Source: Escherichia fergusonii ATCC 35469 (GTDB lineage Bacteria > Pseudomonadota > Gammaproteobacteria > Enterobacterales > Enterobacteriaceae). Taken from it: a stretch of DNA of 64,000 nucleotides. A program made the translations under genes and the position numbers. The stretch lies in the NCBI RefSeq assembly GCF_000026225.1, contig NC_011740.1, forward strand, positions 2,914,001 through 2,978,000, read 5' to 3'. Below the pieces are notes generated by a model. It was not told where the DNA came from and ran no database searches. It saw nothing but the letters and a program-made list of their open reading frames with translations. This document shows, in pieces, positions 53,423 to 61,994 of the stretch; the first letter of the stretch is position 1; each line of letters starts with the position of its first letter.

Positions 53423-54475
53423 ATGCAAGCGTCGCAATTTTCAGCCCAGGTTCTGGACTGGTACGATAAATACGGGCGAAAAACTCTGCCCTGGCAAATT
53501 GACAAGACGCCCTACAAAGTATGGCTCTCAGAAGTGATGTTGCAACAAACTCAGGTTGCGACCGTTATCCCCTATTTTGAACGCTTTATGGCGCGCTTCC
53601 CGACGGTGACCGATCTCGCCAATGCGCCGCTGGACGAAGTTCTCCACTTGTGGACCGGACTGGGCTATTACGCCCGCGCGCGCAATCTACATAAAGCGGC
53701 ACAGCAAGTTGCCACCTTACACGGCGGTAAATTCCCGGAAACCTTTGATGAGGTCGCCGCGTTACCGGGCGTCGGGCGTTCCACCGCAGGCGCGATTCTC
53801 TCACTTTCTCTGGGTAAGCACTTTCCGATTCTCGACGGTAACGTCAAACGCGTGCTGGCACGCTGCTATGCTGTAAGCGGCTGGCCTGGGAAAAAAGAGG
53901 TCGAGAATAAACTATGGAGTTTAAGCGAGCAGGTGACGCCCGCGGTTGGCGTGGAACGGTTTAATCAGGCGATGATGGATTTGGGCGCGATGATTTGTAC
54001 GCGTTCGAAACCGAAATGTTCGCTCTGCCCGCTACAAAACGAGTGTATTGCCACCGCCAACAATAGCTGGTCGCTTTATCCGGGCAAAAAACCGAAACAG
54101 ACGCTACCGGAGCGCACCGGCTACTTTCTGCTGTTACAGCACGAAGATGAAGTATTTCTGGCGCAGCGTCCGCCGAGCGGATTGTGGGGCGGTTTATACT
54201 GTTTCCCGCAGTTTGCCGATGAAGAAAGTTTGCGGCAATGGCTGGCGCAACGGCAGATTGCTGCCGATAACCTGATGCAGCTGACCGCGTTTCGCCATAC
54301 CTTCAGCCATTTCCACTTAGATATTGTGCCTATGTGGCTTCCCGTGTCGTCATTCACCGGCTGCATGGATGAAGGCAATGCGCTCTGGTATAACTTAGCG
54401 CAACCGCCGTCAGTTGGCCTGGCGGCTCCCGTGGAGCGTTTGTTACAGCAGTTACGCACTGGCGCGCCGGTTTAG
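53423..54475 (+). CDS. mutY: Adenine DNA glycosylase MutY
   Basis: A 350-residue base-excision enzyme removing A mispaired with 8-oxoG. Catalytic Glu37 is in SEVMLQQTQVAT. The helix-hairpin-helix ALPGVGRSTAGAI is followed by catalytic Asp138 (ILDGNVKRVL). The [4Fe-4S] ligands C-x6-C-x2-C-x5-C are in CTRSKPKCSLCPLQNEC. The C-terminal NUDIX-like domain (~225-350) recognises 8-oxoG. The start at 53423 (MQASQFSAQVLDWY) is the conserved one. It heads mutY-yggX-mltC-nupG. Confidence 0.98.
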   Translation: MQASQFSAQVLDWYDKYGRKTLPWQIDKTPYKVWLSEVMLQQTQVATVIPYFERFMARFPTVTDLANAPLDEVLHLWTGLGYYARARNLHKAAQQVATLHGGKFPETFDEVAALPGVGRSTAGAILSLSLGKHFPILDGNVKRVLARCYAVSGWPGKKEVENKLWSLSEQVTPAVGVERFNQAMMDLGAMICTRSKPKCSLCPLQNECIATANNSWSLYPGKKPKQTLPERTGYFLLLQHEDEVFLAQRPPSGLWGGLYCFPQFADEESLRQWLAQRQIAADNLMQLTAFRHTFSHFHLDIVPMWLPVSSFTGCMDEGNALWYNLAQPPSVGLAAPVERLLQQLRTGAPV

Positions 54476-54499
54476 CGCGTGAGTCGATAAAGAGGATGA

Positions 54500-54778
<279 letters not shown>

Positions 54779-54842
54779 AAACAGAGCCGGAGGTCACCTC
54801 CGGCAACTTGCATAAAAACAAACACAACACGCACCCGGAATG

Positions 54843-55922
54843 ATGAAAAAATATCTCGCGCTGGCTTTGATTGCGCCGTTGCTCATCTCCTGTTCGACGA
54901 CCAAAAAAGGCGATACCTATAACGAAGCCTGGGTCAAAGATACCAACGGTTTTGATATTCTGATGGGGCAATTTGCCCACAATATTGAGAACATCTGGGG
55001 CTTCAAAGAGGTGGTGATCGCCGGTCCTAAGGACTACGTGAAATACACCGATCAATATCAGACCCGCAGCCACATCAACTTCGATGACGGTACGATTACT
55101 ATCGAAACCATCGCCGGGACAGAACCTGCCGCGCACCTGCGCCGGGCAATTATCAAAACGTTGTTGATGGGTGACGATCCGAGTTCGGTCGATCTCTATT
55201 CCGACGTTGATGATATTACGATTTCGAAAGAACCTTTCCTTTACGGTCAGGTGGTGGACAACACCGGGCAGCCGATTCGCTGGGAAGGCCGCGCGAGCAA
55301 CTTCGCGGATTATCTGCTGAAAAACCGTCTGAAAAGCCGCAGCAACGGGCTGCGTATCATCTACAGCGTCACCATTAACATGGTGCCGAACCACCTTGAT
55401 AAACGTGCGCACAAATATCTCGGCATGGTCCGCCAGTCGTCACGGAAATATGGCGTTGATGAGTCGCTGATTCTCGCAATTATGCAGACCGAATCTTCCT
55501 TTAACCCCTATGCGGTCAGCCGTTCCGACGCGCTGGGATTAATGCAGGTGGTACAACATACTGCCGGGAAAGATGTGTTCCGCTCGCAGGGGAAATCCGG
55601 CACGCCGAGCCGCAGTTTCTTGTTTGATCCTGCCAGCAATATAGATACCGGCACCGCGTATCTGGCGATGTTAAACAATGTTTATCTCGGCGGAATTGAT
55701 AACCCAACATCGCGACGTTACGCCGTCATCACCGCCTATAACGGCGGCGCAGGCAGCGTGCTGCGAGTCTTTTCGAATGACAAGATTCAGGCTGCCAATA
55801 TTATTAACACCATGACACCGGGCGATGTTTATCAGACTCTGACGACCCGCCATCCCTCTGCGGAATCTCGCCGTTATCTTTATAAAGTGAACACGGCGCA
55901 GAAGTCATACCGCCGCCGATAA
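54843..55922 (+). CDS. mltC: Membrane-bound lytic murein transglycosylase C
   Basis: A 359-residue outer-membrane lipoprotein with signal peptide and lipobox LLISC (Cys17). The N-terminal DUF3393-type domain is ~20-190. The SLT catalytic domain (~195-359) has Glu in ILAIMQTESSFNPYAVS and the motifs ALGLMQVV and AYNGGAGSV. It cleaves peptidoglycan glycan strands to 1,6-anhydromuropeptides. Twin ATG codons occur at 54840/54843; I follow the second. Confidence 0.96.
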   Translation: MKKYLALALIAPLLISCSTTKKGDTYNEAWVKDTNGFDILMGQFAHNIENIWGFKEVVIAGPKDYVKYTDQYQTRSHINFDDGTITIETIAGTEPAAHLRRAIIKTLLMGDDPSSVDLYSDVDDITISKEPFLYGQVVDNTGQPIRWEGRASNFADYLLKNRLKSRSNGLRIIYSVTINMVPNHLDKRAHKYLGMVRQSSRKYGVDESLILAIMQTESSFNPYAVSRSDALGLMQVVQHTAGKDVFRSQGKSGTPSRSFLFDPASNIDTGTAYLAMLNNVYLGGIDNPTSRRYAVITAYNGGAGSVLRVFSNDKIQAANIINTMTPGDVYQTLTTRHPSAESRRYLYKVNTAQKSYRRR

Positions 55923-55926
55923 TGTT

Positions 55927-55959
55927 ATTTCCGCTGCGTTAACTTTACGCAGCGGAAAT
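55927..55959 (+). terminator. Hairpin after mltC
   Basis: ATTTCCGCTGCGT / ACGCAGCGGAAAT is a perfect 13-bp stem with a 7-nt loop right after the mltC stop, followed by an A-rich rather than T-rich tract. It may act as an imperfect terminator or mRNA-stabilising hairpin before nupG. Confidence 0.65.
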
Positions 55960-56016
55960 AAAAAATGAGATCTTCATCACTATTCCTCTTGCAATTTGAA
56001 ACTGCTTGCAAATTTT

Positions 56017-56090
56017 TGTGACGTACAACACCAGACTGTCATCAGAATTTGATACTATTCGCGTCACAATTTGATGTGATTTCATCATAA
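56017..56090. promoter_or_regulatory. nupG control region (CRP/CytR-type sites)
   Basis: Two imperfect CRP-like sites are visible: TGTGACGTACAACACC at 56017 and TGTGATTTCATCATAA at 56075. A pair of CRP sites flanking a CytR site is the known arrangement for nupG in E. coli. The individual matches are partial, so exact sites are approximate. Confidence 0.5.
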
Positions 56091-56149
56091 TTCTTCCAGA
56101 ATTGTACCTTTGTTAACATCAACACGCATTGCAGTGTGAGGAAACTAAC

Positions 56150-57406
56150 ATGAATTTAAAGCTGCAGCTGAAAATACTCTCCTTTCTGCAGTTCTGTCTG
56201 TGGGGGAGCTGGCTGACCACCCTCGGCTCCTATATGTTTGTGACGCTTAAATTCGATGGTGCTGCCATCGGTGCTGTCTATAGCTCACTGGGTATCGCCG
56301 CCGTCTTTATGCCGGCCCTGCTGGGGATTGTTGCCGATAAATGGATAAGTGCGAAATGGGTATACGCCATTTGCCACACCATTGGCGCTATCACTCTCTT
56401 TATGGCGGCGGAAGTCACCACACCGGAGGCAATGTTCCTTGTGATTTTGATTAACTCGTTTGCTTATATGCCAACACTTGGGTTAATCAACACCATCTCT
56501 TACTACCGCCTGCAAAATGCGGGGATGGATATCGTTACTGACTTCCCGCCAATCCGTATTTGGGGCACCATCGGCTTTATTATGGCGATGTGGGCAGTTA
56601 GCCTCTCTGGTTTCGAACTGAGCCATATGCAGCTGTATATTGGCGCCGCACTCTCTGCCATTCTGGTGCTGTTTACCCTGACACTGCCGCACATCCCGGT
56701 TGCTAAACAACAAGCAAACCAGAGCTGGACAACCCTGTTGGGCCTCGATGCGTTCGCGCTGTTTAAAAACAAGCGCATGGCGATTTTCTTCATCTTCTCA
56801 ATGCTACTGGGCGCGGAACTGCAGATTACCAACATGTTTGGTAATACCTTCCTGCACAGCTTCGACAAAGACCCAATGTTCGCCAGCAGCTTCATCGTGC
56901 AGCATGCGTCGATCATCATGTCGATTTCGCAGATTTCTGAAACCCTGTTCATTCTGACCATCCCGTTCTTCTTAAGCCGCTACGGTATTAAGAACGTAAT
57001 GATGATCAGTATCGTGGCGTGGATCCTGCGTTTTGCTCTGTTTGCTTACGGCGACCCGACTCCGTTCGGTACTGTACTGCTGGTGCTGTCGATGATTGTT
57101 TACGGCTGCGCATTCGACTTCTTTAATATCTCTGGTTCCGTATTTGTGGAAAAAGAAGTTAGCCCGGCGATTCGCGCCAGTGCGCAAGGGATGTTCCTGA
57201 TGATGACTAACGGCTTCGGCTGTATCCTCGGCGGCATCGTGAGCGGTAAAGTGGTTGAAATCTACACCCAGAACGGCATTACCGACTGGCAGACCGTGTG
57301 GCTGATCTTTGCTGGCTACTCAGTGGTTCTGGCCTTCGCGTTTATGGCAATGTTTAAATACAAACATGTTCGTGTACCTGCCGGTACGCAAACTACCAGC
57401 CACTAA
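56150..57406 (+). CDS. nupG: Nucleoside:H+ symporter NupG
   Basis: A 418-residue MFS transporter of the NHS family with 12 helices that imports purine and pyrimidine nucleosides with protons. Begins MNLKLQLKILSFLQFCLWGS; key stretches are FQFCLWGSW-like helix 1, FPPIRIWGTIGFI (helix 5) and GCAFDFFNISGSVFVEKEV. The start at 56150 follows GAGGAA. CRP/CytR-type sites precede it. A strong terminator is at 57424. Confidence 0.97.
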   Translation: MNLKLQLKILSFLQFCLWGSWLTTLGSYMFVTLKFDGAAIGAVYSSLGIAAVFMPALLGIVADKWISAKWVYAICHTIGAITLFMAAEVTTPEAMFLVILINSFAYMPTLGLINTISYYRLQNAGMDIVTDFPPIRIWGTIGFIMAMWAVSLSGFELSHMQLYIGAALSAILVLFTLTLPHIPVAKQQANQSWTTLLGLDAFALFKNKRMAIFFIFSMLLGAELQITNMFGNTFLHSFDKDPMFASSFIVQHASIIMSISQISETLFILTIPFFLSRYGIKNVMMISIVAWILRFALFAYGDPTPFGTVLLVLSMIVYGCAFDFFNISGSVFVEKEVSPAIRASAQGMFLMMTNGFGCILGGIVSGKVVEIYTQNGITDWQTVWLIFAGYSVVLAFAFMAMFKYKHVRVPAGTQTTSH

Positions 57407-57423
57407 TAAGTGATGAAACAGCA

Positions 57424-57447
57424 ACGGGGCGCCAGAAGGTGCCCCGT
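57424..57447. terminator. Bidirectional terminator between nupG and speC
   Basis: ACGGGGCGCC-AGAA-GGTGCCCCGT, a 10-bp stem with one G-T pair, then TTTTTT on the plus strand. It separates the convergent nupG and speC genes. Confidence 0.9.
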
Positions 57448-57456
57448 TTTTTATTC

Positions 57457-59592
57457 TCACTTCAAAACATAACCATACAAACGTTTCATCCCGTCCGTAT
57501 CTGTTTCGCTATAGACACCTTGTAACTCCGGCGAAAATCCTGGTAGCAAATTCACCCCTTCTTCCAGCGCCAGAAAATAACGCTGTACCGCCCCGCCCCA
57601 CTCTTCTCCAGGCACCACGCACAGCACGCCAGGTGGATAAGGTAACGCCCCTTCGGCCGCAATTCGCCCTTCGGCATCACGAATCCGCACCAACTCCACT
57701 TCACCGCGAATATAGGCGCTATGCGCATCCTGTGGGTTCATCATTACTTTCGGGAAACTCAGCTGGCGGAACATCGCTTTTTGCAGGTCTTTGACGTCGA
57801 AACTGACATACAGATCGTGCATCTCCTGACAGAGCTGGCGCAGGGTATAGTCACGATAACGTACCGGATACTTGTTGAAGACAGACGGCAGCACATCAGC
57901 CAGTGGTGTGTCATCTTCAATATGTTGTTCAAATTGCACCAGCATTGCCACCAAATGTGCCATCTTCTCGGCACTTTCGGCAGGCGTCAGCAGGAACAAA
58001 ATGGAATTGAGATCGCACTTTTCAGGCACTATGCCATTTTCACGCAGGTAATGCGCCAGAATGGTCGCAGGAACGCCAAAATCGCTATACTCACCACTGG
58101 CAGCATCGATTCCTGGTGTTGTCAGCAGCAATTTACACGGGTCGATAACATATTGGTCCTCCGCATAACCTTCAAATCCATGCCAGGTTGCTCCAGGTTC
58201 AAAACTAAAAAACCGTCTCTCGCTGGCGATAACTTCTGTCGACCACGCTTGCCACAGCTTACCATCCACAACCGGCGGCACAAACGGGTGCAGCAGATGA
58301 CAACGTTCCAGAATCGCCTTACGGGTTTCGATCCCCAGAGTCACGCAATCAGCCCACAACCGACGCCCACTCTCCCCTTCGTGGATTTTGGCGTTAACAT
58401 CCAGCGCGGCAAACAATGGATAAAAAGGGCTGGTGGAAGCATGCAACATAAATGCGTTATTCAGCCGTTTATGCGGACAAAAACGTGCCTGCCCGCGAAT
58501 ATGGTTATCTTTTTTATGGATCTGGGAGGTTTGCGAGAATCCGGCTTGCTGCTTGTGTACCGACTGAGTGACAAAAATGCCAGGATCTTTTTCGTCAAGC
58601 TCTAACAACAACGGCGAGCTATTTGCCAGCATCGGGATAAACTGCTCATAACCGACCCAGGCAGAATCAAACAAAATGTAATCACAAAGATGACCGATGG
58701 TGTCGATCACCTGACGAGCGTTGTAGATAGTGCCGTCGTAAGTTCCCAACTGAATAATTGCCAGACGGAATGGGCGCGGCTGGTCAGCCTTTTCTGGCGC
58801 AACGGCACGAATTTGCTGGCGCAGATACTCTTCATTAAAACAGTGCGCATCAATACCCCCAATAAAGCCAAACGGATTACGCGCAGCTTCTAAATAAATC
58901 GGTGTTGCGCCAGCCTGAATCAGAGCACCATGATGATTTGATTTATGATTATTGCGATCAAAAAGCACCAGATCGCCACGTGTCAGTAATGCATTGGTGA
59001 CCACTTTATTTGCCGCCGAAGTTCCATTCAGAACAAAGTAGGTTTTATCGGCATGAAAAACTTTGGCGGCAAACTTTTGAGCATCTTTTGCTGAGCCTTC
59101 ATGAATCAATAAATCGCCCAACCTGACATCGGCATTACACATATCGGCGCGAAAAACATTCTCGCCAAAGAAATCATAAAAATGACGACCAGCAGGATGC
59201 TTTTTAAAGAATGCGCCATGCTGATGCCCAGGGCAGGCAAAAGTGCTATTCCTCATTGCGACATACTGAGTCAAGGTGTCATAAAACGGCGGTAGCATAT
59301 TTTCTTCATAGCGACGGGCAGCAGCTTCCAACTCCAGCCATTGTTGTTCGCTACCGTTCATAACCGCTGTCACCCCCTGCGGCATCGAGCAAGCCTGCTC
59401 GCTAAAGAGAAATACGGGTAATTGAAAACCAGTGCGTTTGAGTAAGGTAAGGATCCCACTGCGACTATCCGTAACCGTGATGACGACAGCGGCGACTTCG
59501 GTAAAATCGGTACTATCCAGCGCCACCACATCACGATGCGTAGACAAACGGGCAACCAGTTCACCACTGGCGGCAATTTTCATTGTTTTCAT
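57457..59592 (-). CDS. speC: Biosynthetic ornithine decarboxylase
   Basis: A 711-residue PLP enzyme converting ornithine to putrescine, fold type I. The N-terminal wing domain is 1-~105. The PLP lysine is in FVTQSVHKQQAGFSQTS (about residue 355). Family blocks GGIDAHCFNEEYLRQQ and CPGHQHGAFFKKHPAGR are intact. The start at 59592 (MKTMKIAAS) gives the normal length. The protein shows many substitutions from the K-12 one I remember (e.g. STEVIASERRFFSFEPGATW), far more than FbaA or MetK, so this end of the window looks divergent. Confidence 0.97.
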   Translation of the reverse strand: MKTMKIAASGELVARLSTHRDVVALDSTDFTEVAAVVITVTDSRSGILTLLKRTGFQLPVFLFSEQACSMPQGVTAVMNGSEQQWLELEAAARRYEENMLPPFYDTLTQYVAMRNSTFACPGHQHGAFFKKHPAGRHFYDFFGENVFRADMCNADVRLGDLLIHEGSAKDAQKFAAKVFHADKTYFVLNGTSAANKVVTNALLTRGDLVLFDRNNHKSNHHGALIQAGATPIYLEAARNPFGFIGGIDAHCFNEEYLRQQIRAVAPEKADQPRPFRLAIIQLGTYDGTIYNARQVIDTIGHLCDYILFDSAWVGYEQFIPMLANSSPLLLELDEKDPGIFVTQSVHKQQAGFSQTSQIHKKDNHIRGQARFCPHKRLNNAFMLHASTSPFYPLFAALDVNAKIHEGESGRRLWADCVTLGIETRKAILERCHLLHPFVPPVVDGKLWQAWSTEVIASERRFFSFEPGATWHGFEGYAEDQYVIDPCKLLLTTPGIDAASGEYSDFGVPATILAHYLRENGIVPEKCDLNSILFLLTPAESAEKMAHLVAMLVQFEQHIEDDTPLADVLPSVFNKYPVRYRDYTLRQLCQEMHDLYVSFDVKDLQKAMFRQLSFPKVMMNPQDAHSAYIRGEVELVRIRDAEGRIAAEGALPYPPGVLCVVPGEEWGGAVQRYFLALEEGVNLLPGFSPELQGVYSETDTDGMKRLYGYVLK

Positions 59593-59998
59593 GCTCAATT
59601 CATTTCGAAAAAGTTAGCACCAGAGCAAGGTGCTAGCCTTGCCCGAAGAGTCGTTGCCCAGACTGGTTCGCAGCTGCAACCACCAGACATCAGTAAAAAC
59701 AGAGTCACTCTGCGCTTACTGTTGTCCTTCAGTGAGCCTGATATACCTTCACCGCATGGTGCGTTGGAGAGTTAAAAATGGGGAAATGGTGCACACAACC
59801 AGACAATGCAAAAAGCGTAACGCACGTTTAATAAGCATCTTTTGTGGCCCATCAAAAAGGAGAAAATTTGCGCAATCATGGCATCTTTAGCCAGGAGGCG
59901 CAATAAAGCACGGACCGACTCTTTGCGATTGAACAAGCATAAGAGCGAGTAATCAGGGCATAATAATGCACTTTGATATATTTTCAGAAGGAACGAAG
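59593..59998. other. Divergent intergenic region speC / yqgA
   Basis: This 406-bp region holds the promoters of speC (minus) and yqgA (plus). I see no additional gene. No operator is recognised with confidence. Confidence 0.5.
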
Positions 59999-60706
59999 GT
60001 GGTAATCGGACCCTTTATAAACGCCGCAGCGGTGTTAATTGGCGGGGCGCTTGGCGCAATCATCAGCCAGCGCTTACCTGAACGGATTCGCGTCTCCATG
60101 ACCTCAATATTTGGTCTGGCCTCACTGGGGATTGGTATTTTATTAGTGGTCAAATGCGTCAATTTACCTGCAATGGTACTGGCAACGCTGATTGGTGCAC
60201 TGATAGGTGAATTCTGTTATCTCGAAAAAGGCATCAACGGCGGCGTGGCAAAAGCGCAACAGATGTTCAGTAAGCCAGGTAAAAAATCGACTCATGAATC
60301 ATTCATTCAAAATTATGTGGCAATTATTGTGTTGTTTTGTGCCAGCGGCACCGGGATTTTCGGTGCAATGAATGAAGGAATGACAGGCGATCCCAGCATT
60401 TTGATCGCCAAATCATTCCTCGATTTTTTTACTGCACTTATCTTTGCCTGTTCATTAGGGATTGCTGTTTCTGCTATTGCTGTCCCATTGCTAGCGGTGC
60501 AGCTCACACTTGCCGCCTGCGCCGCCTTGATATTGCCATTTACAACCCCGGCGATGATGGGAGATTTTAGTGCTGTAGGTGGGTTACTGTTAGTGGCGAC
60601 GGGTTTACGAATTTGCGGTATCAAAATGTTCCCGGTGGTCAATATGCTTCCTGCTCTGGCACTGGCAATGCCGATGTCTGCTGCCTGGACTGCATTTTTC
60701 GCCTGA
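59999..60706 (+). CDS. yqgA: DUF554 membrane protein YqgA
   Basis: A 235-residue inner-membrane protein of the DUF554 family with about six helices and the conserved ASLGIGILLVVK and GTGIFGAMNEGMTGDPSIL segments. Function unknown. I choose the GTG at 59999 (then VIGPFINA) because AGAAGGAA lies upstream at good spacing and it matches the K-12 length. An ATG at 59966 gives 246 residues. It differs from K-12 YqgA at perhaps a tenth of positions as I recall it. It sits just upstream of pheV. Confidence 0.92.
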   Translation: MVIGPFINAAAVLIGGALGAIISQRLPERIRVSMTSIFGLASLGIGILLVVKCVNLPAMVLATLIGALIGEFCYLEKGINGGVAKAQQMFSKPGKKSTHESFIQNYVAIIVLFCASGTGIFGAMNEGMTGDPSILIAKSFLDFFTALIFACSLGIAVSAIAVPLLAVQLTLAACAALILPFTTPAMMGDFSAVGGLLLVATGLRICGIKMFPVVNMLPALALAMPMSAAWTAFFA

Positions 60707-60811
60707 AAATGACTGTAATAGCAACAAACTGGTGGTGGAATGCGCAGTCTGAAAGGATTTAAAGAATTTTCATTGACGAAACGAGGCAGATAAGGTTTAA
60801 TGCGCCCCGTT

Positions 60812-60887
60812 GCCCGGATAGCTCAGTCGGTAGAGCAGGGGATTGAAAATCCCCGTGTCCTTGGTTCGATTCCGAGTCCGGGCACCA
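60812..60887 (+). tRNA. pheV: tRNA-Phe (GAA)
   Basis: 76 nt from GCCCGGA to TCCGGGCACCA with an encoded CCA. The acceptor stem GCCCGGA/TCCGGGC pairs fully. The D loop is AGCTCAGTCGGTAGAGC, the anticodon GAA is at 60845-60847, and the T arm is GTTCGATTC. pheV is a well-known integration site for genomic islands in E. coli, and a broken integrase lies just downstream here. Confidence 0.98.
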
Positions 60888-61044
60888 CCTTTCCTTTTTA
60901 TACTTCCCTTTCAATCCCAGCACGTAGTAAATTCAACGAGTTAACGTAACATCTTTCTCAATACGTTTTGATTTGTTCCTGTGTATCCGGGAAATTTGCG
61001 GTCAAATAACAGATCTTTCAGTTCAATGAAACAGAAAGCCCAAT

Positions 61045-61234
61045 ATGACCCTGGCTGACAATAAAATCAACGCTGCGAAGCCCCTCGCAAAGACACCTGA
61101 CTGTATCCACCAGCGGCTCCAAGCTGTGGTATTTTCGCTATAGTTTCAGCGGTAAAGAAAGCGGCATGGCTTTTGGCCCCTACCCACAAATAACACAGGC
61201 GGAAGCCCGCAAAAAGCGCGATTCTCGCAGCTAA
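61045..61234 (+). pseudogene. Remnant of a P4-type tyrosine integrase next to pheV
   Basis: The ATG at 61045 opens MTLADNKINAAKPLAKTPD, the start of P4-like integrases (MxLTDxKIRAAKP). A frameshift and small deletion follow, and the reading resumes in another frame as SGSKLWYFRYSFSGKE then MAFGPYPQITQAEARKKR, the rest of the Arm-binding domain. TAA ends it at 61234. The catalytic domain is absent. It begins 157 bp after tRNA-Phe, exactly where island integrases sit. Confidence 0.8.
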
Positions 61235-61994
61235 TCTACTGGTATCCCGTATCAATTCCTCTCAGCTACGCAAACCGACACCGTTGACGCCTCCCGGACG
61301 TTTCTGTATATCGCCACCGCGTAGCACACCAGTTGTCTATAGAATCCACGCCGCAGCAGAACGACATCAGAACATGCCTGGCGTGAAGAGGCTCAGGAGC
61401 AGAGTGCATTTTTCCTGCTCCCACGGCACGGAGTCTGTATGGTTTGCGCAATGCCTCGTTTGATGCGGGAGCATGGTCCAGACAAAATGCCAGAGGCATG
61501 ACACATCGGCTATAAAATCCTCAACATTAGACTCTCTACATTAGCTTATAAAGCGTGTTTAGTGCCGTTAAATAATAACTACCGTGAGTAATAACCTGTA
61601 AAAGAATAAATAATTTCACCAATTAACATACCAGGCAAAACAATCATGTTAGTGCAAATTATGATATTAACTATTTCCTCGTCATATATTAAATTTATAA
61701 AGCGTTAATAATATGTATTAATAGATGTTAAACCTCAACATCCTTATTGATTTTAAAGTGATAATTAATAATACTCCCGCTCCTTTAGAGTTTAGGTAAT
61801 CGCATAAGTAATTAAGTATTCTGTCGAATATTGCCGTAGCGAGGCTGTTAGCACAGTAAAACTACAGAGGCAAAAATCTTACTAAAAATGACACTTTCTG
61901 AATAACAGGAGGGTATTTTCGAACAGAAGATAATATATAAAACTATTTCTTGCGTTACGATTCCGTCAACTTAATTTATTCACTTGCGTTATTA
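61235..61994. other. Accessory spacer between integrase remnant and sslE
   Basis: The first ~260 bp (to about 61500) has backbone-like GC content and broken short frames on both strands that I cannot assign, probably decayed island DNA. From about 61540 the sequence becomes very AT-rich up to the sslE start, typical of the silenced promoter region of a secreted virulence protein. No gene is called. Confidence 0.5.
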
